DNA of 64,000 nucleotides from Candidatus Methanomethylophilaceae archaeon (GCA_944320495.1 CALUHR010000003.1:124001-188000); one strand, 5' to 3'. Positions 33,218 through 43,462 are shown, numbered from the stretch's first letter. Notes: generated from the letters alone by a model not told the origin. A program made the numbers and translations.

Positions 33218-34612
33218 TCATTCGGAGTACGCGGAGGTCTCCCTCCCCCTGAGGAAGGATGCGAACGTCCCCACGATGCACATGCCGAGGCACACGGCGA
33301 AGGAGATGTGTATCACGTCGAGGAACGAATCATAGTTCTCCGGCACGAGATTGTCCGACCCTCCCATTATCACCGAGATGAACAGCATCGCGATGCCCAT
33401 GCTGACCATCATGCCGGATTGGCGCATGACCGCCACCATGGCGGAGGCCTCCCCGGTCTCCTCAGGCCTGACAGAGCCCATGACGACCGACGTGTTGGGT
33501 GCGGAGAACATCCCCATGCCGAACCCGACCACGAGCATGGTGGCGATGACGAGCGTGTAGTCGACCTCTAGCCCGTAGAACAGGAAGAACGAGACACCTA
33601 CGCCTGTGATGATCATCCCGGTGGTCGGCAGGATGCGTTTGTCCTCGACGCGATCGGACAGACGGCCGAAAAGCGGTGTCACGACGGCCTGCAAGGCGGC
33701 CTGCACGAGCATGAGGATTCCAGCCTCCGTGGCGGAGATGGCGCCGATGCTCTGGAGATAGAGCGCCAGGAAGTAGGATATGGAGTAGGACGCGGCATAG
33801 TTGAGGAACGTGGCGAGACAGGACCCGGCGAAGACCTTGGTCCTGAACAGCCCCACGTTCAGCAGATGGTCGGGCGTCCTGGATTCCCATCTGGCGAACA
33901 GAGCGATGACGACCACCCCGATGACGAGCATCGCGACCGCCCAGAGCTCGGGCATGTTGATCACACCGCCCATGGCGAGCATGATGCCCACCCCGTACAG
34001 CACGCTCCCCCTACCGTCGAAACGGTGTCCGGCGGACGGGGATATCTCATGCCTGAACGAGAGCATGCATATCGCCGATACGATGGCGAGCGGGACCACG
34101 AACAGAAACAGGGCGTGCCATCCAATCAGATCGTTGAGGGTCCCTCCCAGCGGGGGTCCCAGGGACAGGCCGATGTAGACGCACATGGTCTGCATGCCGA
34201 TCGCGCCTCCCCTGGACTCGCGGGGATAGACGTCGGTGATGAGCGACACGCTGGTGGTCACGAGCGCGGCGGAGCCGAACCCCATGATGACCCTGCATCC
34301 TATGAGCCACCAGAACGTGGGCGACACAGCGCCCAGCAGGCAGGCGACAGCGATCGCGGTCAGCCCTATGAGATACATCCTCTTCTTGCCGATGATGTCC
34401 CCGGCGCGGGCCAGCGGGACCATGAACACGACCGACGATAGCAGGAACGCGGTGTTCACGTAGGCGAGCTGATGCGAACCCACGCCGAAGCTGTCCCCGA
34501 TGTTGACCAGGGAGAGGTTCATCATCGTGCTCAGCAGCGGCGTGACAAGGCCGGAGATGCAGCAGGCGAGCAGGACGATGCCCCTCTCCCTCTTGCTGAA
34601 TCCCTCCCCCAT
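33218..34612 (-). CDS. MFS drug-efflux transporter (EmrB/QacA-like)
   Basis: 464 residues, about 14 hydrophobic helices. Major facilitator motifs: the loop 2-3 GDIIGKKRMYLIG and the fifth-helix GLSLGPPLGGTL, typical of drug:H+ antiporters of the EmrB/QacA type. Start at 34612 (MGEGFSKRERG). A terminator separates it from the second MFS gene upstream, so they are expressed independently. Confidence 0.88.
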   Translation of the reverse strand: MGEGFSKRERGIVLLACCISGLVTPLLSTMMNLSLVNIGDSFGVGSHQLAYVNTAFLLSSVVFMVPLARAGDIIGKKRMYLIGLTAIAVACLLGAVSPTFWWLIGCRVIMGFGSAALVTTSVSLITDVYPRESRGGAIGMQTMCVYIGLSLGPPLGGTLNDLIGWHALFLFVVPLAIVSAICMLSFRHEISPSAGHRFDGRGSVLYGVGIMLAMGGVINMPELWAVAMLVIGVVVIALFARWESRTPDHLLNVGLFRTKVFAGSCLATFLNYAASYSISYFLALYLQSIGAISATEAGILMLVQAALQAVVTPLFGRLSDRVEDKRILPTTGMIITGVGVSFFLFYGLEVDYTLVIATMLVVGFGMGMFSAPNTSVVMGSVRPEETGEASAMVAVMRQSGMMVSMGIAMLFISVIMGGSDNLVPENYDSFLDVIHISFAVCLGMCIVGTFASFLRGRETSAYSE

Positions 34613-34640
34613 GTCCGTCACATCTCCAATCGAATGACCC

Positions 34641-34668
34641 GGCGGTCCCTCCAATGAAAGGGACCGCC
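34641..34668 (-). terminator. Terminator between the two MFS genes
   Basis: GGCGGTCCC and GGGACCGCC form a perfect 9-base stem 16 bases beyond the upstream gene's stop. Confidence 0.7.
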
Positions 34669-34684
34669 GATAAAACCATTTTTC

Positions 34685-35905
34685 TCAGGCGGCGGGACCG
34701 GCTGACGAGAACCTGCGGTCCTTCGCGCAGTAGAGGATGAACAGGACCGCGACAACGACCGCCAGCGAACCCATGACACCGAACAGGTCGGGTATGCTGT
34801 CGTTGACGGCGGCGAGCAGAGGGACGCTGACGAGGGAGATCGAGAACTGGCCGAAGTTGAGGAAGGTGGAGTACCCTCCCATGATCTTCCCCGATGTGGA
34901 TCCGGTGGCCTCACCGGCGAGGACGTTCGTCACCGCCGGGCAGATCATCCCGATGCCGAGGCCGGCAAGCACCATCGTGAAGAACGCGGTTACGACGGCC
35001 GGATGGGTCATGATGATGACCATCCCCACGCCCATGATGAGGAACCCGACCCCCATGATCATGAACGGCCTTATGCGGTCGGCCAGACGCCTATAGAACA
35101 GCGCCATGACGGCGTTGCTGATCCCGTTCACACCCAGGAACAGACCCACCACGGATGCGCTGAGATGACCCGGGAGCTCCGGATCCTCGAGGAATGTGGG
35201 CATCTTTGTGGGGAGGAGGAACGACATGGTCTGGCACACGAAGATGGCGACATAGCAGATCACGATGAGGCGGGTGTTGGCCTTCTTCGCCGGACGCTCC
35301 GCGGGCGTCGCCTCCCTGGCGGGCTCGCGGGACGGCTCCCTCATCGATGCGATGCAGAGAAGCAGGATCGGTATGCCGATCAGATAGACGAGGAACGGCT
35401 CATGCCAGCTGAACGCCGCGAGCGAACCGCCGGTGTACTCCAGGATGAGTACACCGAGACCCATGGCGGCGGACTGGTAGCTCAGGACCTTTACCCTCGA
35501 CACGCCGGTGTAGTACTCGGCCATCAGGGCGGTCACGGCGGCCGATATGCCGGCGATGCCGACACCGACCAGGAACCTCATGGCGAGGATGACCATCAGA
35601 TCCTCGAGGAAGAAGCTGGCCACACCTGCGGCGGTGAACAGCACCAGCGCGACGCAAAGTGTGCGGACCTTCCCGAATTTGTCGGCAAGCGATCCGATGA
35701 CCAGACCCAGGAGACCGACGGCGAGCGATGGGAGGGTGATGACCAGCGAGACCGCGAAGTCCTGGCCGGGGAACGCCTCGTTTATGAGCGGCAGAGCGGG
35801 TGCGACCGCGGCGCCTCCCATCAACATGAGCATGGATGCGAGAAGCATTGCGACGAGCGTGAGCCTCGTCGGAACGAACGGCTTCCCGTCGTTCTTCGTT
35901 TGCAT
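34685..35905 (-). CDS. MFS transporter
   Basis: 406 residues with about 12 helices and the classic loop GSLADKFGKVRTL. First helix begins at about residue 14 (LVAMLLASMLMLMGGAAVAPALP). Unlike the neighbour it fits the 12-helix group (sugar/drug). The substrate is not determinable. It is divergent from the XRE-cupin regulator, which might control it. Confidence 0.88.
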   Translation of the reverse strand: MQTKNDGKPFVPTRLTLVAMLLASMLMLMGGAAVAPALPLINEAFPGQDFAVSLVITLPSLAVGLLGLVIGSLADKFGKVRTLCVALVLFTAAGVASFFLEDLMVILAMRFLVGVGIAGISAAVTALMAEYYTGVSRVKVLSYQSAAMGLGVLILEYTGGSLAAFSWHEPFLVYLIGIPILLLCIASMREPSREPAREATPAERPAKKANTRLIVICYVAIFVCQTMSFLLPTKMPTFLEDPELPGHLSASVVGLFLGVNGISNAVMALFYRRLADRIRPFMIMGVGFLIMGVGMVIIMTHPAVVTAFFTMVLAGLGIGMICPAVTNVLAGEATGSTSGKIMGGYSTFLNFGQFSISLVSVPLLAAVNDSIPDLFGVMGSLAVVVAVLFILYCAKDRRFSSAGPAA

Positions 35906-35991
35906 GGCCTGCCTAGAATCGGCATCCGATTTAACGGTTTACAGAATCCCCCTCGCGCGACTATATATCATATCTCTGCATCGCAACGGCC

Positions 35992-36573
35992 ATGGATGCC
36001 ACCCCCAAGATTCCCGAGATTGCAGAGAGGATACGCGCACTCCGCGAGATGTGCGGATTCACCGTCGAAGAGATGGCCGAGGCCACCGGCGTAACCGCGG
36101 AGGAGTTCTCCAGGCTCGAGACCGGCACCGAGGACTTCGGATTCACGTTCCTCTACAAATGCGCGGAGAAGCTTGGCGTGGACATCATCGAGATCATCAC
36201 CGGCAGGGACCCGAAGCTCAGCGGGTTCTCCCTCGTCAGGTCGGGGGAGGGGCTGCCGATCAAGAGGCGCGAAGGATTCACCTACTATCACCTGGCACCC
36301 ACCTTCAAGGACAAGATCTCGGAACCGTTCCTCGTGTTCGCACCGTACATCCCCGAGGAGCAGGACAAGGAGATCCACCTCTCGTGCCACGAGGGGCAGG
36401 AGTTCGACTACATCCTGTCCGGCTCCCTGCGCTTCTGCCACGAGGGCCGCACCGTGGACGTCGGACCCGGCGACACCCTCTACTACGACTCGGGAAAGGG
36501 GCACGGCATGATCGCCACGTCCAGGGAGGGGTGCACCTTCCTCGCCGTGGTCATGAGGAGGGATACCGAGTGA
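35992..36573 (+). CDS. XRE-cupin transcriptional regulator
   Basis: 193 residues: an N-terminal helix-turn-helix of the XRE type (IRALREMCGFTVEEMAEATG, SRLETGTED) and a C-terminal cupin (HEGQEFDYILSGSLRF, VDVGPGDTLYYDSGKGHGM), the design used by MtlR-like regulators that sense small ligands. TATA CTATATATCA at 35961-35970 suggests a leaderless transcript. The stop overlaps the next gene's GTG start, so it is cotranscribed with the acyl-CoA synthetase. Confidence 0.9.
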   Translation: MDATPKIPEIAERIRALREMCGFTVEEMAEATGVTAEEFSRLETGTEDFGFTFLYKCAEKLGVDIIEIITGRDPKLSGFSLVRSGEGLPIKRREGFTYYHLAPTFKDKISEPFLVFAPYIPEEQDKEIHLSCHEGQEFDYILSGSLRFCHEGRTVDVGPGDTLYYDSGKGHGMIATSREGCTFLAVVMRRDTE

Positions 36574-38210
36574 TCGGCATCTGGAAGGAGTACCTGAGGG
36601 AGGAGTTCGACGACCAGGGACGCACCTCCAAGGCCCACATCGAGATCCCCCCGAACTTCAACTTCGCATACGACGTCGTGGACCGCATAGCGGCCGCTGA
36701 ACCGGACAGGCGCGCGCTCCAGTGGTGCAGCGTGACCGGGGCCGAGAGGACGTTCACCTTCGGCGACATCAGCAGGCTCTCGAACAAGGCCGCCAACTAT
36801 CTCACCTCCATGGGCATCACCAAGGGGGACTACGTGCTCGTCGTCGTCAAGCACAGCTGGCAGTTCTGGTACCTCTCGATCGCACTCCACAAGATCGGAG
36901 CGGTCATGGTGCCCGCCACCTTCATGCTCAGGAAGCACGACATCGAGTACCGCGTGAACGCAGCCAGGATCAAGGCGTGCATCTGTACCGCCACCTGCGA
37001 CATACCCGATCAGGTGGACATCTCCGAGGACATACCGTCGCTGAAGATGAAGTTCCTGCTCAACGGTCACCGCGACGGCTGGATCGACATCGACGCCGGC
37101 GTGGAGACAGCACCCGAGGAATGGACCAGGGTCCCGAACCGCTCCACCGACACCATGCTCATGTACTTCACCTCGGGGACCGCCGGGGACCCCAAGATGG
37201 TCCTCCACGACTTCTCCTACCCGCTGGGCCACATCCTCACCGCCAAGAACTGGTACTGCGTCGACCCCGAGGGCCTCCACTTCACCATCGCCGACACCGG
37301 CTGGATCAAGTGCGCCTGGGGGAAGCTGTACGCCCCGTGGATGATGGAGGCCGGGATCTTCGTCTACGAGTTCGAGAGGTTCGACCCCTCGGACATCATG
37401 GACAAAGTCGAGAGGTACAGGATCACCACCCTCTGCAGCCCGCCCACCATGTTCAGGATGTTCCTCAACGCCGGGACCGAAGGGCACGACCTGTCCTCGC
37501 TGAAGCACACCGGCATCGCCGGCGAGGCCCTGAGCCCCAACACCTACAAGATGTGGCTGGAGAACACAGGGCTGAAGCTCATGGAGGCCTTCGGGCAGAC
37601 CGAGACCCCGCCGATCATCGGGACCTGGGACGGATACGAACCGAAGCCGGGATCGATGGGCGTCCCCTCCCCGCTGTTCGATGTTGACCTTGTGGATCCG
37701 GACGGCAACCCCGTGCCCCCTGGTGTCGACGGCGAGATCATCGTCCGCGTGGCTAACCGCGAGCCTGGAATCACCGTCGGCTACCTGAAGAACGACAAGG
37801 GCAACCGCGAGCTCCAGGTGGAGCACGTCCACCACACCGGCGACGTCGCCTGGAGGGATGAGGACGGCTACTTCTGGTACGTCGGCAGGAACGACGACAT
37901 CATCAAGTCCTCCGGATACAGGATCAGCCCGTTCGAGATCGAGAGCGTCCTGATGCACCACCCCGCTGTTCTGGAGTGCGCCATCACCGGCATACCGGAC
38001 CCCGTCAGGGGCCAGCTAGTGAAGGCCACCATCGTCCTCCGCGCAGGATACGAGGGCACGGACGAGCTGGCGAAGGAGCTCCAGAACTACGTCAAGAAGG
38101 GCACAGCCCCGTACAAGTACCCCAGGGCCATCGAGTTCGTCAAGGAACTGCCCAAGTCCACCTCCGGGAAGATCATGCGGCGCACGATCAGGAAGAAGGA
38201 CGCGGAGTGA
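36570..38210 (+). CDS. AMP-forming acyl-CoA synthetase
   Basis: 546 residues of the ANL family. The ATP-binding loop TSGTAGDPKMV, the EAFGQTE motif, the hinge WYVGRNDDIIKSSGYRISP and the catalytic Lys in PKSTSGKIMRR are present. It activates a carboxylate to its CoA ester; a medium-chain, acetate or aromatic acid substrate cannot be told apart here. It starts at GTG overlapping the regulator's stop, indicating the cupin protein may sense the same acid or its CoA ester. Confidence 0.9.
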   Translation: MIGIWKEYLREEFDDQGRTSKAHIEIPPNFNFAYDVVDRIAAAEPDRRALQWCSVTGAERTFTFGDISRLSNKAANYLTSMGITKGDYVLVVVKHSWQFWYLSIALHKIGAVMVPATFMLRKHDIEYRVNAARIKACICTATCDIPDQVDISEDIPSLKMKFLLNGHRDGWIDIDAGVETAPEEWTRVPNRSTDTMLMYFTSGTAGDPKMVLHDFSYPLGHILTAKNWYCVDPEGLHFTIADTGWIKCAWGKLYAPWMMEAGIFVYEFERFDPSDIMDKVERYRITTLCSPPTMFRMFLNAGTEGHDLSSLKHTGIAGEALSPNTYKMWLENTGLKLMEAFGQTETPPIIGTWDGYEPKPGSMGVPSPLFDVDLVDPDGNPVPPGVDGEIIVRVANREPGITVGYLKNDKGNRELQVEHVHHTGDVAWRDEDGYFWYVGRNDDIIKSSGYRISPFEIESVLMHHPAVLECAITGIPDPVRGQLVKATIVLRAGYEGTDELAKELQNYVKKGTAPYKYPRAIEFVKELPKSTSGKIMRRTIRKKDAE

Positions 38211-38258
38211 AGGACCTGTAAGAAGGATGCCCCGACCGAATCCGGACGGTGTCCGTCC

Positions 38259-38628
38259 ATGACTGGACACATATCGATCGACGAGTCAGGCGACCTCGGT
38301 TCCAAAGAGTCGACATGCTTGCCATAGCTGCGCTGGTGATGCTGAGGTAAGTCCTCGCGGATGCTGTGGGTGTCCTCTTTGCAGGGATTTCAACGTGATC
38401 GTGGACCGTAGCAGCTTCATCGAGATCGAAAGACTCAGGTAGATGACGAGAGAGGAAGCTGTGAAGACCCGGAGTCAATCTGATGAAGTGCGACAAAGTG
38501 ACATCTGAGCAGAACAGGTGTGTCCATCTGGTCGACTATTGCCGGTGCTTCCAGGACAAGATTCGAGGATGAGGACACATCGATACACGTTAATCGAGAA
38601 GAGAATATCCGTTGCCCGCAGGTACTAA
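38259..38628 (+). pseudogene. DUF3800 family remnant
   Basis: Opens with MTGHISIDESGDLGSKES, the hallmark DUF3800 start (IDESGDxG), then a TAG in the same frame. AIAALVMLR continues in another frame, FNVIVDRSSFIEIERLR appears later, and the end has SEQNRCVHLVDYC and TLIEKRISVARRY before TAA. The order fits DUF3800, but at least two frame shifts and deletions leave it far shorter than the usual 200-250 residues. DUF3800 proteins are RNase-H-like and typical of mobile or defence regions. The rest of 38211-38706 shows nothing else. Confidence 0.75.
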
Positions 38629-38706
38629 GGGCCACCCAACGGCGACCGACACTGCGGGTCTTATCTGGATACCTGTAACCTGTTTCTTTACTATTTGAAT
38701 GGTTTA

Positions 38707-40248
38707 TCAGTAGAAGTACAGTCTTGTTCTTCTCAGGTGAAGGTACAGGACGGCTGTCAGGATCAGCACGATCATCGCCGTCACACCCATCGTGAGATCG
38801 GGCACCGGGCTCATGCCGGATACCATCAATGGGACGATCACAGATGCCAGGCCTATCCCCATGGACCCCAGCATGGACACGGAGCCACCCTTCACCGCAT
38901 AGTACTCGCTGCTCCAGTCGTACCTCGGATAACGTATGTTCATGACCATTCCCAGAGCGGGGGTGAACAGGGCGTATGAGGTTGAAACCACGACGAGCAG
39001 AACGAGATCCACGCCCGAGATCCCCAGGCCGATGGCAAGCATCGCTATGCTCACGAGTTCCAGAGGGACGACGATCGTGAGGTTGACTAGAATCTTCGAT
39101 AGGAAGATGTCCCATGGCCTCAGAGGCGACGAACCCAAGATCCAGCGGGTATCGCCCTCCATCGAAAGAGACACGGACGTCGTGCAGGAGAGCGCGACGA
39201 AGAACGAGACGAACAACGGCATAGCCGTCGTCAACAGCGGCATGAGCTGTCCGAGCTCGGAGGAGTCAAGACCGTCGGTGAAGGCAATCATGTACGACAG
39301 CACGACCAGGAGAAGCATCCCGACGGCCGTGTTCGTGATGTAGATCCTGCTGGATACGTATCTCCTGATGTCTCTTCTGTACAGGGAGAACAGGCGTCCG
39401 CTGGCACGGGCTTCGGCAGCGGAAGCCTTGCGGGCGGCAGAGGCATTCCTCGAGTTGAGGCTCATCAGACATCTCGATGCGACCAGCACCACGACTGTTG
39501 CTGATGCGAGCGATGCGACGATCAGCAGGATGATGCACGGGACATCCCAAGCGGCCCATCCGGCGATCCATGCGGCAGGAGGACAGAATGCTAGAACCAC
39601 ATCCCCGAGGGATGTGATCATGTCGGATCCTCCGACCTCTCCGGACATCCAGTCCATCAGCACGGCCAGGACGGCTACGATGACCACCAGTGCGACGATC
39701 GAGGTCGCACCCTTGTGAGACGATGTCGAACCGACCCTGCTGACGATGGTGCCAAGGGCGGCTCCGACGGATGCGGGTATGAGCGAACCGATGAGTGTGG
39801 CGACTGTGAATGCGAATATGGAGCCCATGGAATAGTGACCGGACATCGCCAGAGCTCCGATAAGTGACAGATACAGTCCGATCGCCGCCGACACCAAATA
39901 CACCGACAGGAAGCGGGATAGGGCGACATGGGTCGAACTGACCGGCATGGACATCACGAGGTCGTAGTCATCGAACACGAACGCATGGGTTCCCCTGAAG
40001 AAGGAGAATCCCAGGGAAGCCGTGACGGAGATGAAGGCGGCAATCAGAGGAATCTGATCGGCAAGCCCCATCTGGACCAGAGCGTCCATGAACATATATT
40101 GGATGAAACCGAACAACACAGCGACAAGGGCCACCGATGCGAAGTAGGTCAGGGCATCGCGATTACCGCTCCGCCTGTGGAACACCGCTCCGAGGCGCAG
40201 CTCCTCGCACAGCTGTATCTTCATGAGGGCTGCGATGTCACTGCCCAT
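38707..40248 (-). CDS. ABC-2 type exporter permease
   Basis: 513 residues with about 12 hydrophobic segments. Its start overlaps the end of the ATPase gene by 11 bases, and the pair is a typical two-gene ABC exporter. The N-terminal SNRDALTYF-like cytoplasmic start and long hydrophobic runs are typical of the large ABC-2 permeases in archaea. The substrate (a drug, lipid or peptide) is unknown. It is probably controlled by the adjacent HTH protein. Confidence 0.8.
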   Translation of the reverse strand: MGSDIAALMKIQLCEELRLGAVFHRRSGNRDALTYFASVALVAVLFGFIQYMFMDALVQMGLADQIPLIAAFISVTASLGFSFFRGTHAFVFDDYDLVMSMPVSSTHVALSRFLSVYLVSAAIGLYLSLIGALAMSGHYSMGSIFAFTVATLIGSLIPASVGAALGTIVSRVGSTSSHKGATSIVALVVIVAVLAVLMDWMSGEVGGSDMITSLGDVVLAFCPPAAWIAGWAAWDVPCIILLIVASLASATVVVLVASRCLMSLNSRNASAARKASAAEARASGRLFSLYRRDIRRYVSSRIYITNTAVGMLLLVVLSYMIAFTDGLDSSELGQLMPLLTTAMPLFVSFFVALSCTTSVSLSMEGDTRWILGSSPLRPWDIFLSKILVNLTIVVPLELVSIAMLAIGLGISGVDLVLLVVVSTSYALFTPALGMVMNIRYPRYDWSSEYYAVKGGSVSMLGSMGIGLASVIVPLMVSGMSPVPDLTMGVTAMIVLILTAVLYLHLRRTRLYFY

Positions 40249-40987
40249 CAGCCATCAGCTCCAGGAACGCATCCTCAAGCGTGCCGTCGCCACGGACCCC
40301 ATCCATGCCGCCAGATGCCACCAGCCTGCCCGACTTGATCACAGACACGGTGTCGCAGAGCCTCTCGGCCACGTCCAGGACGTGGGTCGAGAAGAACACG
40401 GCGCATCCCGAATCGCACATCTCGCGCATCATCATCTTCAGGGAATGGGTCGACTCCGGATCGAGACCGACGAACGGCTCATCGAGTATCAGGAGCTTCG
40501 GGTCGTGCGACAGGGCACCGATGATGGCCAATTTCTGCTTCATGCCGTGGCTGTACGAACCGATGAGACTGCCAAGGTCGTCCCGGAGCCCGAACACGGA
40601 AGACAGCCTGTCGATCCTCTCGCGGCGATCCCCTTCGGAGACACCGTACATGTCGCACACGAAGTCGAGGTACTGTATTCCGGAGATGTAGTCGTAGAGG
40701 TCGGGGTTGTCCGGGATGTACGCCAGTACCCTCTTGCATTGAACCGGCTCCTCTTTGATGGAGTGCCCGTCGATCGTGATCTCGCCCTCATCGAAATCCA
40801 TCAGCCCAACCACTGCGCGAAGTGTGGTGGTCTTCCCGGCCCCGTTGCGTCCTATGAACGCGTGGATCTCCCCGGGACGGACATTCAGAGAAAGGTCGGA
40901 GACAGCCTTCTTGCCTCCCTTGTAGGTCTTGGACAGATTCTCTATGCGGAGTATGCCCCCGTTGTTCCGATTCCCACCCATGGTCAT
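40238..40987 (-). CDS. ABC exporter ATPase
   Basis: 249 residues: Walker A GRNGAGKTTT, signature YSHGMKQK, Walker B LLILDEPFVGLD and the H-loop STHVLD. This is the CcmA/DrrA group that pairs with ABC-2 permeases. The gene is preceded by a TATA-like AT run (about 41010-41030) and an HTH gene in the same direction. Confidence 0.92.
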   Translation of the reverse strand: MTMGGNRNNGGILRIENLSKTYKGGKKAVSDLSLNVRPGEIHAFIGRNGAGKTTTLRAVVGLMDFDEGEITIDGHSIKEEPVQCKRVLAYIPDNPDLYDYISGIQYLDFVCDMYGVSEGDRRERIDRLSSVFGLRDDLGSLIGSYSHGMKQKLAIIGALSHDPKLLILDEPFVGLDPESTHSLKMMMREMCDSGCAVFFSTHVLDVAERLCDTVSVIKSGRLVASGGMDGVRGDGTLEDAFLELMADGQ

Positions 40988-41064
40988 CGGTTACCATGGT
41001 ATCTCGATTCTGTATTTATTAAGCGTTAATCCAAGATTGATACTAATCATCTAATAGTGAAGCA

Positions 41065-41622
41065 TCAGGAGTGGGGCGGTGAGAGGATGAGACCGATGGT
41101 GTGGAACCTGCGGCCATCGGCAGGCTCGTTCTCCCTGAGCCTCCCGATGATGTCGGCGATCTCCCTCATGGCGCCGTTGATCTCCTCGTTGGTTGCAAGG
41201 ACAGGGCTCATGGAGAATCCGGCATCGTGGGTGAGGTTAGCGTCGGAGTCGTCGCAGAACTCGCGGAACTGTTGCACGAAGCTCAGAACGTACTGCATGA
41301 ACATGGAGAAGTACATCTCTGATGGGTTCGACCGGAGGACTGATTCCATATCTTCGAACACCCTCTTTACCGGAGCATAGGTGCGTTCCACGGTGCCACG
41401 TTTCTTCACTTCGTCGACGATCTCGATCAACCCATCGTCGGTGAGGCGTTTGAGTTGACGATACATGGTGGCACGAGGTATGTTCGGGCATCTGCTGTGA
41501 AGCTCGCTGGCTTTGGAACATGTACCGCGGAGTATCTCCACGAAAAGCTGACATCTGTAGGGATCGGACAGACAATCCACGATATGGCGGTTGAACTCCT
41601 CAGCAGACTCAGCTTTCTCCAT
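41065..41622 (-). CDS. Winged-helix transcriptional regulator next to an ABC exporter
   Basis: 185 residues. Residues about 20-95 form an ArsR/PadR-like winged helix (RCPNIPRATMYRQLKRLTDDGLIEIVDE). The C-terminal half is helical and may bind effector or dimerise. The gene lies immediately before the exporter in the same direction, the usual layout for a local regulator. The 41623-41820 stretch upstream holds its promoter and no gene. Confidence 0.8.
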   Translation of the reverse strand: MEKAESAEEFNRHIVDCLSDPYRCQLFVEILRGTCSKASELHSRCPNIPRATMYRQLKRLTDDGLIEIVDEVKKRGTVERTYAPVKRVFEDMESVLRSNPSEMYFSMFMQYVLSFVQQFREFCDDSDANLTHDAGFSMSPVLATNEEINGAMREIADIIGRLRENEPADGRRFHTIGLILSPPHS

Positions 41623-41820
41623 CGATCGGGAGATGGAGACGATATTAATGTGGATTGTTCAGTAATCCCGGGGGATGTGTGACGTGGTTCGTTGATTCAT
41701 CGAGTTCCCACTCAGATGTTCCCCTGTCAAAACCTGACCTTCGACGCTCGATTGATCCGATTCACGTATCTCGAACACCGCACGACAGCTCTGATGCGAA
41801 CGATTAACCCCGGTGGGTCC

Positions 41821-41841
41821 TCCGGCGGATCTCCCGCCGGA
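41821..41841 (-). terminator. Terminator after the sulfite reductase gene
   Basis: TCCGGCGG and CCGCCGGA pair around a short loop, 8 bases beyond the leftward stop. Confidence 0.65.
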
Positions 41842-41848
41842 GTATGTT

Positions 41849-43372
41849 TCATGCTATGTAGTCCGCCAGGACCTGTCTGATGTCGTTGGAGCTCAGCCAC
41901 TCGTCGAAGCACTTGCCGCTGTCCCTGACGGCCTTCCCCAGTGTGACGACCATCTCCGGGATCCTGTCCTGGGCGATGGTCCCGACCTCCTCGCCCATGC
42001 GCTCCCTGCCCTCGGCTCCGCATCCGTTGATGGACATCTTGAACGCCGGCACGGCCTGACCGTCGACGGTCTTCGAGGCTCCCTGGAGGCCGACGATCCC
42101 GACCTGGTGACATCCGCACGAGGACGGGCATCCGGAGATCCTGAACCTCGGGAGGTACTCCCCGACGCCGGCCTCGCGGACCGCCGCGATCATGGCGTTG
42201 AGCAGGCCGCTGGAGTCGCGGACACCCTGCTGGCAGATCGTCCCGCCGATGCACGACACGGAGGTCTCGAACAGGTTCCGGGCGCCGCCCTCGGTAGCGT
42301 CCCTCACCCTGACCGCCTCCGCGCCGTCCAGGTTGATGATGTACAGGGCGCTGTCGGGGGACACGCGAACCTCCGCGCCGTCTGCGTCGGCGATGGCGTC
42401 CCTTATCCTCTCTAGCATCTCCAGGGGCACGTCCCCTCCCACGGGATGGTACTCCACATAGTACAGCCCTTCCTGGCTCTGCCTGTGGATCCTCTCCCCG
42501 GAGACGTCCTTGACCTCCTTGATCGGGAACACCGACGGGGCGGGATGGATGTCCATGCCGCCCTGCTCCAGCAGTCTGGATAGGTGCTTGCCGTACTCCT
42601 TGGCGAACAGCTCGTCCCCGAGCCTGTCCCTCATGTACCTGGTGCGGGCCCTGCCGCGGTTCTCGTAGTCGCCGTGCTCCATGAAGGTGTCCACCATGGC
42701 GCGCACGTAGTACAGCACCTTGGACGGGTCCACGCCCTCGGCGAGCATCATGCCGAACTTCGGGTTGTTACCCAGACCGCCTGCCCCCCAGACGTCGAAC
42801 CTCCCGTCCGGCCTGGAGACGAATCCCAGGTCCCTGAAGGTGGCGTGCGTCTCGTTCCTCGGCGAGCTGGAGAACGTGACCTTCAGCTTGCGGGGCATCT
42901 TGACATCGGGCATGATGTCCAGCAGGTACGTCTCGGCGGCCTTCGCGTAGGGGTACACGTCGAAGTTCTCCCCCGGCTCGACGCCGGACAGCGACGTCGC
43001 GGACACGTTCCTCGGGTTGTCCCCTCCCCCTCCCTGGGTGTTGATGCCATGGTCCAGTGCGCGGTCCATGATCTCCGCGATCTCGTCCCCCTTGAGGTTG
43101 TGCAGCTGTACGGTCTCGCAGGTGGTGGTATGGATCCTGGACACCCCGTACCTCCTGCACTCGTCTATGATGAACGACAGCTTGTCCCTGTCCATGTGGC
43201 CGCCGCACATGCGGAGCCTGATCATACCAAGCTCTCCGCCCCTCTGGGCATAGCTGCCGAACCTGCCGGATATGCCCTTGTACGTCTTGGCGTCCATCTC
43301 GCCGGAGAAGAACTTCCTCTCGGCGTCGACGAACTCCGGTATCCTCGACCTGAAGAACTCGCTGTCCCTCAT
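41849..43372 (-). CDS. Siroheme nitrite/sulfite reductase
   Basis: 507 residues of the siroheme/[4Fe-4S] reductase family, reducing sulfite to sulfide (or nitrite to ammonia). The cluster cysteines are CIGGTIC (CX5C) and CPSSCGC (CX3C). Two NIR_SIR ferredoxin-like halves and two catalytic halves can be followed, with HTTTCETVQLHNL near the start. The neighbouring cysteine synthase and MetA favour sulfite. It is single-domain, without the F420-oxidoreductase fused in Fsr. Divergent from the adenosyltransferase. Confidence 0.88.
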   Translation of the reverse strand: MRDSEFFRSRIPEFVDAERKFFSGEMDAKTYKGISGRFGSYAQRGGELGMIRLRMCGGHMDRDKLSFIIDECRRYGVSRIHTTTCETVQLHNLKGDEIAEIMDRALDHGINTQGGGGDNPRNVSATSLSGVEPGENFDVYPYAKAAETYLLDIMPDVKMPRKLKVTFSSSPRNETHATFRDLGFVSRPDGRFDVWGAGGLGNNPKFGMMLAEGVDPSKVLYYVRAMVDTFMEHGDYENRGRARTRYMRDRLGDELFAKEYGKHLSRLLEQGGMDIHPAPSVFPIKEVKDVSGERIHRQSQEGLYYVEYHPVGGDVPLEMLERIRDAIADADGAEVRVSPDSALYIINLDGAEAVRVRDATEGGARNLFETSVSCIGGTICQQGVRDSSGLLNAMIAAVREAGVGEYLPRFRISGCPSSCGCHQVGIVGLQGASKTVDGQAVPAFKMSINGCGAEGRERMGEEVGTIAQDRIPEMVVTLGKAVRDSGKCFDEWLSSNDIRQVLADYIA

Positions 43373-43462
43373 CTCTTACACCTGCGGGCGAATCAGGTCA
43401 GGCGTTTATACGGATGGCGGGCGACGGCAGGCATTAAACCCCCCTTTAGAGATTCACATGAC

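Noticed and set aside
38188-38496. Leftward frames in the gap after the acyl-CoA synthetase
   Set aside because: They are antisense to the decayed DUF3800 gene and look random.
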